11,831 nucleotides of DNA from Candidatus Nomurabacteria bacterium (GTDB lineage Bacteria > Patescibacteriota > Minisyncoccia > Phycocordibacterales > UBA9973), in NCBI GenBank assembly GCA_943354525.1, contig CALRCI010000017.1, forward strand, positions 1 through 11,831, given 5' to 3'. Both the position numbers and the translations under genes were made by a program. Of the stretch, positions 6,083 to 11,831 are shown piece by piece; within the stretch, counting starts at the first letter, position 1; each line of letters begins with the position of its first letter. Below the pieces are notes generated by a model that had not been told where the DNA came from, did no database searches, and saw only the letters and a list, made by a program, of their open reading frames with translations.

Positions 6083-6736
6083 ATGAAAATAATTCTCACG
6101 CCCGAAGTCATTGAAGCCCTTGGCGCACATAATCGCGCATTGGCTCAGAAAGGCGATCGGTTGCTTTGGGCAGAGAGTCATCTCCTGCCGGTAACGGACC
6201 CCGGAATGCCGATTACGGATAAGACCTTGCTGGCCTATGCTCAGACGAACGAGCGGCTTGCATATGTTTTTCCGAGAATATTGGAACGGTATGGGCTAAT
6301 GACACCGAGGCATCGGGATCTTTCAAAACACGCCAAGGCCGATATCGTCGAAGCATTGCTCGCGGCAACAGTGAAACTGCAACCGGAAATATTCCGCGCG
6401 ATACTTCACGAAATAATGCCGGTGCGCGATCCCGCGTCGCTTGCGAATTTCAAATCGAAGGCGCGAGAGTGGTCGGCAGCAATCCGAAAGAAGATACAGA
6501 AAAGGAACGAACGTCGTACGGCCGAAGCAAAGAAGTCGGCACGATTTACGATTGACACCGTTCCTCAATATAAAAGCGTGCTTCCGCCACGGATGGTTCG
6601 CAAAGCGAATCAATGCGCCGTGCGAGAAAACATCGCTCCCGTCAAAAAAATAAGAATGTCCGCGACCGAAAGTGTTCTTCCCGATCACATCCGAGCGCAT
6701 GCCGGCATTCGGATTTTCGTAGACGGCTATGATTAA
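6083..6736 (+). CDS. Basic protein of unknown function
   Basis: 217 residues, not recognised. ATG 6083 is chosen because the promoter ends at 6063 and the sequence before MKIILTPE reads as non-coding. Residues 1-130 look mostly helical (EVIEALGAHNRALAQKGDRL; KADIVEALLAATVKLQPEIF). Residues about 135-165 are strongly basic (KSKAREWSAAIRKKIQKRNE), and the rest is Lys/Arg-rich with a short hydrophobic end (IRIFVDGYD). There is no signal peptide or membrane segment, so it is probably cytoplasmic, and nucleic-acid binding is a guess from charge alone. It is divergent from the PheRS gene and ends 9 nt before its own terminator, so it is a monocistronic unit. Confidence 0.7.
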   Translation: MKIILTPEVIEALGAHNRALAQKGDRLLWAESHLLPVTDPGMPITDKTLLAYAQTNERLAYVFPRILERYGLMTPRHRDLSKHAKADIVEALLAATVKLQPEIFRAILHEIMPVRDPASLANFKSKAREWSAAIRKKIQKRNERRTAEAKKSARFTIDTVPQYKSVLPPRMVRKANQCAVRENIAPVKKIRMSATESVLPDHIRAHAGIRIFVDGYD

Positions 6737-6745
6737 TCAGCAATG

Positions 6746-6777
6746 AATACTCCGAGATATCGGGGTATTTTTATTTT
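6746..6777 (+). terminator. Rho-independent terminator after the 6083-6736 gene
   Basis: A 10-bp stem AATACTCCGA/TCGGGGTATT (one T-G wobble) with loop GATA, followed by TTTATTTT. Confidence 0.85.
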
Positions 6778-6791
6778 ACCGAACGGTAGTG

Positions 6792-6797
6792 TACGAT
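6792..6797 (+). promoter_or_regulatory. Possible -10 box for the small membrane peptide
   Basis: TACGAT (4/6) ends 8 nt before the ATG at 6806, the same geometry as at other genes here. A small inverted repeat ACCG-AA-CGGT lies just upstream at 6778-6787 and might be an operator. Weak on its own. Confidence 0.3.
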
Positions 6798-6805
6798 AAG
6801 AGCAT

Positions 6806-6922
6806 ATGAAAAAAACTCGTCGAATGCTCATCATCCTTCTCGTCATATTCGTCGCCACGGCGTTCTATCTCGGCTGGCTCGACAATGGACCGTCGCTCAA
6901 TTTCTGGCCATTTATAAAATAG
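6806..6922 (+). CDS. Small single-pass membrane peptide, 38 residues
   Basis: ATG 6806 to TAG 6920-6922. It has a basic N-terminus (MKKTRR), a hydrophobic helix at about 7-24 (MLIILLVIFVATAFYLGW) and a short polar, aromatic tail (LDNGPSLNFWPFIK). The topology would be N-terminus inside by the positive-inside rule. There is no AxA-type cleavage site of note, so it may remain membrane-anchored. It stands alone between two hairpin terminators (6746-6777 and 6924-6963), which supports it as a real small transcription unit. Function unknown; no homology is claimed. Confidence 0.6.
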   Translation: MKKTRRMLIILLVIFVATAFYLGWLDNGPSLNFWPFIK

Positions 6923-6923
6923 A

Positions 6924-6963
6924 GACCTGGTGGAGCTCTGTCCACCAGGTCGTTGAATTTTTA
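6924..6963 (+). terminator. Terminator after the small membrane peptide gene, possibly bidirectional
   Basis: A perfect 11-bp stem GACCTGGTGGA/TCCACCAGGTC with a 6-nt loop, then GTTGAATTTTT. The T-run lags the stem by a few bases on the plus strand. It starts right after the TAG at 6922 and may also end the leftward operon whose last gene stops at 6980. Confidence 0.7.
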
Positions 6964-6979
6964 GTATTCTGATTCGCAT

Positions 6980-7336
6980 TCATCTTTTTCTCTGGGCCTG
7001 AACATCTGACGTCATGCTCGCGAATGCGCCGGCGGCAATGATATTGACGAGAGCGAATTGCAGGATCCAAAACTGATTTTCATTCTTCAATTCAAAGCCA
7101 ATGCCAAAAATAGTGAAACAGAGGCTGATAAGAACGCAAAATCCGATATATTCGGCATCACTCATCCTGGATGCATGAGGCCGGGCATTGAACGCAACAC
7201 AGGATATGGCCGGCACACAGGAAAAATTTACCATCTGAGTGAACCATGCCTGAGATATGCCGTCTTCTGAGATAAACGGTGCGAAAAAAGCGCCGCAGGC
7301 AACAAGGACTGAGAGCGTAATAAAGATTGTTTTCAT
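6980..7336 (-). CDS. Four-helix integral membrane protein, unknown function
   Basis: 118 residues, ATG 7336, stop TGA at 6980-6982. Hydrophobic stretches at about 4-22, 32-49, 62-81 and 89-108 predict four membrane helices, with a basic C-terminus (QAQRKR) probably on the cytoplasmic side. I do not recognise the family. A GGAGG lies at 7349-7353, 12 nt before the ATG, farther than usual; a perfect palindrome GGAAATATTTCC (7339-7350) lies between and could shorten the effective distance or hinder initiation. It starts 42 nt after the helicase stop on the same strand, with a weak TATACA box (7356-7361) in the gap, so it may be both co-transcribed and separately expressed. No functional tie to the helicase is evident. 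Confidence 0.7.
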   Translation of the reverse strand: MKTIFITLSVLVACGAFFAPFISEDGISQAWFTQMVNFSCVPAISCVAFNARPHASRMSDAEYIGFCVLISLCFTIFGIGFELKNENQFWILQFALVNIIAAGAFASMTSDVQAQRKR

Positions 7337-7378
7337 GGGGAAATATTTCCTCCACTGTATATCTCTCTTCTATTTACG

Positions 7379-10309
7379 TCAACGGCTCTCCGCCATCCGG
7401 CAATAGTCGCAATCGTCTTTGCCGCAGCCATTGCCCGCGAATGCGAAATTACGGATTTCATCGGCGACACGAAGGATCGTTTTCTTGAGTTCTTCCACTT
7501 CTTCGTCGGCAATGATAAATTCTTCGCGCTTGTATTTGCCGGAATCATTCGGCTCGAGGAAATTAATTTCTCCGGACGCCATCGGCATTGAACCATCTTT
7601 GTACAGTGACAATAAAAGTTTGTAGAACGTGAGCTGGCGATAATAACCTCCGTTGGAATCTTTTGTACCGCCCATGATGTGATTTCGTGACTTCGGCGTA
7701 CCGGTCTTGTAATCGACGACGTGCACTCTCCCTGTTGTGCCGCCATCGACACGATCAAGTTTGCCGTTGATGAGAATTCCGTCTTCAAGTTCGAGTTTGT
7801 GAATCGTAAACTCCGGAAGCGCATCGTCACTGATGCGTTCTTTGTTCTCGGCAAGCCAGCCAGTGAGCGCTTCCGTACCGCGTTTCAGATATTCGTCCGT
7901 CTCACGTTTCGGAATCGGCTGACGATAGAGCGCTTCTTCAAATGCAGCGAGGAGATACGAATCGGTCACATCTTCGTCTTTACGACGAAGGACATAGCGT
8001 TCGATGGCCTTGTGCATCGCGCTTCCGTAAAAAAGATGTGGCTCGCGGGCTTCAGGTAGACGAATGAGATTGCGATAGAAATATTTCCATGGGCAGTCGA
8101 GATAATTGTTGAGCGCAGTCGCTGAGAGGCCTTCTTCATCAAAGAGTTCGGCAATAAATTTCTGATCGATTTCTTCGCCGAGAATATTCTGAGCTGGTTT
8201 TGTTTCAGCAAACAGTTTCGGTGCAAGCTTCTCGTACTCCCCTTCTATCGCTGACACATCTGGTTTGAAGAGAAGTTTCTCGTCGATTTCAGCTACGAAT
8301 CTCGATGGTGCGCGTTCGCGTTCGCTGTCATCTCTGTCAGCACTCGTAATCGTGATAGATTCCTTCGCTCGCGTCAGCGCGACATAGAATAGTCGTCTTT
8401 CATCGGAATCGCCTTCATCTTTCGTCTCAGAACCTGAAGATGTTTTGAAGAAAATCTCCGGCAATAGCGGCATCTTTTCAATCTTGCGTCGGCCACCCCA
8501 GATGCCATCCATGGCGTGGACGATGAAGACGTGATCAAATTCGAGGCCTTTGGCGCCGTGGGCCGTCATGAGCCGGACAAAGCCGTCTTTGCGGGCACGA
8601 GTGCGTTTCGAGGCGAGGCCGTGACGCTCCATGGTTTCAATCTTCGCGAAGAGATCATGGAGATTCGCATTCACGATTGCCTCGCAGGTTTCTTCGATGA
8701 TTTTCACGAATGCGCGAATGGCTGAGAAGCGTACGAGAACCTTCGTCGAATCAGTTGCTCTTTTCAATATTCCCGATTCTTTCATGACGGCTTCGACAAG
8801 CGTACAGAGATCTGTCTCCTGGCTCATCTCATGCATGCGATTGAGAAATTGCGCGAAAGATTTCGCCGTTTGCGGATTCGCAACTTTGGCTCGACTGAGA
8901 AGTTCATCATTCGCGAGAACATCCCAAATACCAAATCCTTCACGCCAGTTCTCGTGCGCAAATCGCGTAATACGAGCCGCGTCGATAGCTGAAATTCCTG
9001 ACGTCGGTAGCATGATAGCCTCGGCAAGCGGAGCATCGAGTCCGAATTCGTGGACTGCACGGAGAATGACGACCGTCGCACGGACATCTGGTTCACGGAA
9101 CAAATCTTCCTTGCCTTCGACACGATGCGGCACGCCCATGCGCGTGAGCATGGCACTCATCTTGCCGGCATATTTATTGTCGCGGTAGATGACGGCAATT
9201 TCTTCTGGTTTCGCACCTCCGCCAGCTGGCGGAGCAATCAAGTCTTTGATTTTCTTGGCCACGAAATAGCGTTCAAGTTCAGTCGTTGGAAGAGTTGCCA
9301 ATGAAATTGTTTCCTTTTCTTTGGTCTTCTTGTTTGCCGTTAGCGTTCCCCCACCGAGCAGTCCGCCGGCTGCTTCGAGAATGGCACCGTGCGAGCGATA
9401 GTTTTCGGAAAGCTGTACGAGTTTCGCAGCATGATATTTGTCTTTGAAATATTTGAAGTTATCGAGCGACGCGCCTTGGAATCGGAAGATGGCTTGCTTC
9501 TCATCGCCCACGACGAAGAGATTCGGATTTTCATGGAAACTCATCAGTGTCTCGATGACGGCATTCTGTGCATTGTTCGTGTCCTGATGTTCATCCACGA
9601 GTACGTACTGATATTCTTCCTGCAGTCGAATTCGTAAATCTGCATCACTCTTAATCGCACGCAATACTTCCACGATCATGTCGTCGAAGTCATAGCGCTT
9701 TGTTTTTGATAACCTCTTTTCGTATTCGGCATAAATCGCGGCGAGATCACGATTCTTGTCGACAATTTTCCCGTCTTCATTGTCAGTATCGGCAACTATT
9801 TTTGTGAAATGTTCGGGTAGGACACCTTCGCGTTTGATATCTGAAATAGCCTTGGCAAGGTCTTTGGTATACGCATTGACCGAACCGTTACGGCGTAGGA
9901 GCGGCAAGTCGAGGTCGTCCATGATGGTATCGAGAAGCTGTATTTTCTCGGCATCGCCGATTGCGCGCGCGCCGATAATTTCGGGAAATGATTCACTGTA
10001 CGTGTCGATAATTTCCTGACACCACGAGTGAAATGTCGAAAGTCGCACGCGATATGCGGCAGAGCCGATGAGATCACTCAAACGCCGGCGCATGTTGGTC
10101 GCCGCAGCATCAGTAAATGTCAGCGCGAGAATTTGTTCTGGCGCCGTATCAGTTTTCTCTAGGATATTAGCAATGCGAAGTGTGAGAACTTGGGTCTTCC
10201 CTGTACCCGGTCAGGCTACGACCATCACTGGTCCTTCAATAGTATCTACCGCCTCGCGTTGCGCGGGATTGAGTTTGCGATATGCATCTTCAAATGCAGA
10301 TTTGGTCAT
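7379..10309 (-). CDS. UvrD-like helicase fused to RecB-type Fe-S nuclease; in-frame TGA in Walker A
   Basis: 976 codons from ATG 10309 to TGA 7379. Superfamily 1A helicase motifs in order: Q-motif LNPAQREAV (13-21), P-loop A-stop-PGTGKT (32-39), Ia TFTDAAA (64-70), II VDEHQDT (238-244), III VGDEKQAIFRFQGA (267-280), IV LSENYRS (300-306), V TAHGAKGLEFDHVF (582-595) and VI RRLFYVALTRAKE (638-650). The C-terminus is a PD-(D/E)xK nuclease: His766, GKLD (Asp852), VVDYK (Asp866, Lys868). Cys739 (DCPWKYFY) plus Cys962, 967 and 970 are placed as in AddB/Cas4-type 4Fe-4S nucleases. Expected role is DNA unwinding and end resection in repair. Codon 33 is TGA where glycine is needed; without readthrough, only a 32-residue peptide or an ATPase-dead product from Met73 results. 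Its ATG overlaps the upstream stop (ATGA). Confidence 0.88.
9217..9234. repeat. 18-nt perfect palindrome inside the helicase gene
   Basis: CTCCGCCAGCTGGCGGAG equals its own reverse complement. On the minus strand it encodes part of APPAGGGA, a low-complexity loop in the middle of the helicase between a conserved segment (FVAKKIKDL) and PEEIAVIYRDN. It reads like an in-frame insertion in a surface loop. Confidence 0.75.
10211..10213 (-). other. In-frame TGA codon at the P-loop glycine of the helicase
   Basis: On the minus strand the codons read GTA GCC TGA CCG GGT ACA GGG AAG ACC, i.e. VA-stop-PGTGKT. Relatives have VAGPGTGKT, and GGA to TGA is one base. Frame and conserved motifs continue unbroken on both sides (Q-motif before, motif Ia after). 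Confidence 0.9.
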
Positions 10310-10998
10310 GCAGTTTTATTTTTTGGAGAAAACGCTTCTTTGAGATCTTCTGCAAAGACACGGACATACGGCATAAATGTTTCGGAAACATAGAAAACTC
10401 TCTCTGGCATACGCTTTTCATCGTATTTTCTGGGTTGATCCATTTCATCATAAAAATCATCGTTGCGTTTTTCGATGTAGGCATCTGCATGTGTGTGACC
10501 TTGGGCGTGCAGTGTATCCGCAGTCAGTTCATGAATCTTCAAAATACGCGCAATTGCGTGACCCTTCAGACGATTTTCTACGAGAATGGCATACAATCTC
10601 TTCACTTCGTCAGAATGATCTGCTTCAGTATGAAACATATCTTCCCAATCGCCACGACGTTTGTTTTCATCAATTTTATTTGGAGGTGGTTCACCATCCT
10701 TGAATGTATCTACAATCATGGGCGCACGTAGATATCTTCGTATATATTCAATGTCAATTTCAGTAAACCCTGCTTGAGAGAGATCCGCTGGAATTGTTGA
10801 TGCTGTAATATCAAGTGAATATGAAAGCTTTACATCGCTAATCGATGGCGGCATAACTTCTTTGATGACATTCGGGAACTTACTCTTGATGAGTTCCAGA
10901 TCTTTACTCAAATTTGCTAGGAATTGAACCGGATTTTCCTCAGTTTTTTCGATAGTTTTAGGAAGACCATTCATATCTTCAGGTGGTTTCAGATTCAT
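10306..10998 (-). CDS. Unknown protein, possible divergent HD-domain; first gene of helicase operon
   Basis: 230 residues, ATG 10998, stop TGA 10306-10308, which overlaps the helicase ATG (ATGA), so the two are probably translationally coupled. Residues 1-50 are charged and probably helical or flexible. Residues about 118-185 hold ADHSDEVKRLYAIL and, after a helix, KIHELTADTLHAQGHTHADAY. This arrangement recalls HD-type phosphohydrolases (H ... HD ... D), but the central pair would be His156-Glu157 instead of His-Asp, so the assignment is weak and any catalysis doubtful. No signal peptide or membrane segment. A link to DNA repair is suggested only by its coupling to the helicase-nuclease. Best described as unknown. 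Confidence 0.75.
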   Translation of the reverse strand: MNLKPPEDMNGLPKTIEKTEENPVQFLANLSKDLELIKSKFPNVIKEVMPPSISDVKLSYSLDITASTIPADLSQAGFTEIDIEYIRRYLRAPMIVDTFKDGEPPPNKIDENKRRGDWEDMFHTEADHSDEVKRLYAILVENRLKGHAIARILKIHELTADTLHAQGHTHADAYIEKRNDDFYDEMDQPRKYDEKRMPERVFYVSETFMPYVRVFAEDLKEAFSPKNKTA

Positions 10999-11007
10999 AA
11001 TGAACTC

Positions 11008-11016
11008 ATAATACCA
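11008..11016 (-). promoter_or_regulatory. Extended -10 promoter for the helicase operon
   Basis: Minus strand TGG-TATTAT (TGn plus a 5/6 -10 match) ends 9 nt before the ATG at 10998, so the message would be leaderless or nearly so. Confidence 0.55.
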
Positions 11017-11028
11017 TGTTCGTAGATT

Positions 11029-11057
11029 TTGGCGATACGGCCTTTTTCAGGTACACT
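11029..11057 (+). promoter_or_regulatory. Promoter TTGGCG-17-TACACT for the 11064 gene
   Basis: TTGGCG (11029-11034), a 17-nt spacer and TACACT (11052-11057). A start 7 nt later falls on the A of ATG 11064. Each box matches 4/6, so the spacing and the coincidence with the ATG carry the call. Confidence 0.45.
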
Positions 11058-11063
11058 GACCCT

Positions 11064-11822
11064 ATGCAGAAACCGGAATTAGCAGAAAAAATAGGGTCTC
11101 TCGTGGCTGAGTTGCATGAGATTGGCAAACAGTCCCTCGCGATGGATATTGAGAAACACGCCAGTAAAACCGTCCTCGAATACTCACAGGAGTTGTGGCA
11201 GTATCGAAGTGACGTAGAGATTGAACCAGCGCTTATTGCTGGTCTCACAAAAGAATTCGAGCGAATTGGCATACGTTCTGAAAACGCAACCCGAGCAATT
11301 GAATCGTTCCGAACGTATCGTACAATTCAAACAGCTCCCCACCTCGGCCTTACCGAAAGCGCGCGTATGCTCACTGTAAATTGGCTGTCATCACGCGGAT
11401 TGCCGGATGATGCATACTATCTCGTCGGCATGTTTTCCGGCGTTCCATTTTCGAATCTCACCCGACCGGGAGCAATTAACTGGGGAGTGCGCTCACGGAA
11501 TAACGTTACTGATGAGTTACAAGAGTCCGGTGAATCAGATAATCGACTGTCTCTCTTCCCCAGCACGATGCAAGATGCGCTCGTCTATCAGAGTACGATT
11601 CCACAAAAGTTCTGTGAACGATACAGTAAACTCACTTCCCCACTCCGAGATGTGTTGGAAATTCCGATTGAAGGCGAATCGTATACGCGCTACGCTACAC
11701 GCAACTGCGCAACTATTGAGAAAACAATTCTTAATGTTTCGCACGCAGTGTATTTCGATATCAACGAAGTTATCAAAACATATCTGGAAACAGTTTTGGC
11801 TGACGAGAACCATCTCATCTAA
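11064..11822 (+). CDS. Unknown cytoplasmic protein, divergent from helicase operon
   Basis: 252 residues from ATG 11064 to TAA. An in-frame ATG at 11016 would add 16 residues (MFVDFGDTAFFRYTDP), but it lies upstream of the promoter boxes at 11029-11057 and inside the opposing -10 element, so the later start is preferred. The N-terminal part is helical (ELAEKIGSLVAELHEIG; EYSQELWQY). A conserved-looking core lies at about 83-140: RTYRTIQTAPHLGLTESA, then LVGMFSGVPFSNLTRPGAINWG, with a further LFPSTMQDALVYQSTIPQK at 164-182. I do not recognise the family. The QTAPHLG and SGVPFSN segments resemble active-site or ligand-binding loops in their Gly/Pro/His content, but no reaction can be assigned. 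It could be the front part of a longer protein in relatives; the window ends 9 nt after the stop. Confidence 0.75.
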   Translation: MQKPELAEKIGSLVAELHEIGKQSLAMDIEKHASKTVLEYSQELWQYRSDVEIEPALIAGLTKEFERIGIRSENATRAIESFRTYRTIQTAPHLGLTESARMLTVNWLSSRGLPDDAYYLVGMFSGVPFSNLTRPGAINWGVRSRNNVTDELQESGESDNRLSLFPSTMQDALVYQSTIPQKFCERYSKLTSPLRDVLEIPIEGESYTRYATRNCATIEKTILNVSHAVYFDINEVIKTYLETVLADENHLI

Positions 11823-11831
11823 AAAATATGT

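Noticed and set aside
6776..6979. Open frame immediately after the TGA of the 6980-7336 gene, as a readthrough extension
   Set aside because: It runs antisense through the terminator hairpin at 6924-6951 and through the small peptide gene. Its sequence is charged and low in character, with no membrane-protein continuity.
7721..10077. Overlapping open frames on both strands inside the helicase gene
   Set aside because: The helicase-nuclease motifs run through the whole region in one frame; the others show no motif or start signal.
7379..10998. Whole genome using UGA as glycine (code 25)
   Set aside because: TGA ends the 10306 gene (inside an ATGA overlap), the helicase and the 6980 gene. No other gene in the window has an in-frame TGA despite many glycines encoded by GGN, including a very Gly-rich surface protein.
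1..11831. CRISPR array, rRNA, transposase or phage integrase
   Set aside because: No regularly spaced repeats, no rRNA-like segment and no transposase or integrase motifs were seen on either strand.

Overview
The window looks like a chromosomal piece of a Patescibacteria (CPR) genome, most likely a Parcubacteria-type lineage. The main pointers are a large S74-type surface protein whose N-terminus carries the GATLDPSCSPGDTNCT-type motif that I associate with Parcubacteria, a C-terminal helicase-nuclease with Fe-S cysteines, tRNA genes without an encoded CCA, and compact genes that mostly lack a Shine-Dalgarno but have a -10 box 6-9 nt before the ATG (leaderless transcription). The lineage call is inference; no rRNA is present.

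Layout. 2-496 (+): C-terminal part of an ATP-grasp ligase, cut by the window edge. 502-893: two serine tRNA genes on opposite strands. The minus-strand one has the rare anticodon ACT, and its promoter is separated from it by a 123-nt run of hairpins flanked by a 12-nt duplication of the tRNA 5' end. The plus-strand one is an ordinary tRNA-Ser(GCT) followed by a terminator. 1004-2707 (+): a secreted SGNH/SASA-type esterase ending in a Bacteroidota type IX secretion sorting domain, foreign-looking in this setting. It ends at a bidirectional terminator shared with the convergent S74/YadA-like surface protein (2771-4768, -). 4825-5961 (-): a single-chain, mitochondrial-type phenylalanyl-tRNA synthetase. 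6083-6736 (+): unknown protein with the best sigma70-like promoter in the window. 6806-6922 (+): 38-residue membrane peptide. 6980-10998 (-): apparent operon transcribed leftward, consisting of an unknown/HD-like protein, then (ATGA overlap) a UvrD-like helicase fused to a RecB-type Fe-S nuclease, then a four-helix membrane protein. 11064-11822 (+): unknown protein divergent from that operon.

The most striking point is the helicase. The frame upstream of the first internal ATG is intact and conserved back to an ATG at 10309, except for one in-frame TGA exactly where the P-loop (AGPGTGKT) needs glycine. TGA ends three genes of the same operon, and no other gene here contains an in-frame TGA, so this is not a simple UGA=Gly genome. 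It is a recent nonsense mutation, a base error, or a site-specific readthrough.

Three oddities concern decoding (tRNA-Ser with anticodon ACT, single-chain PheRS, UGA at a glycine). Nothing in the sequence links them mechanistically.
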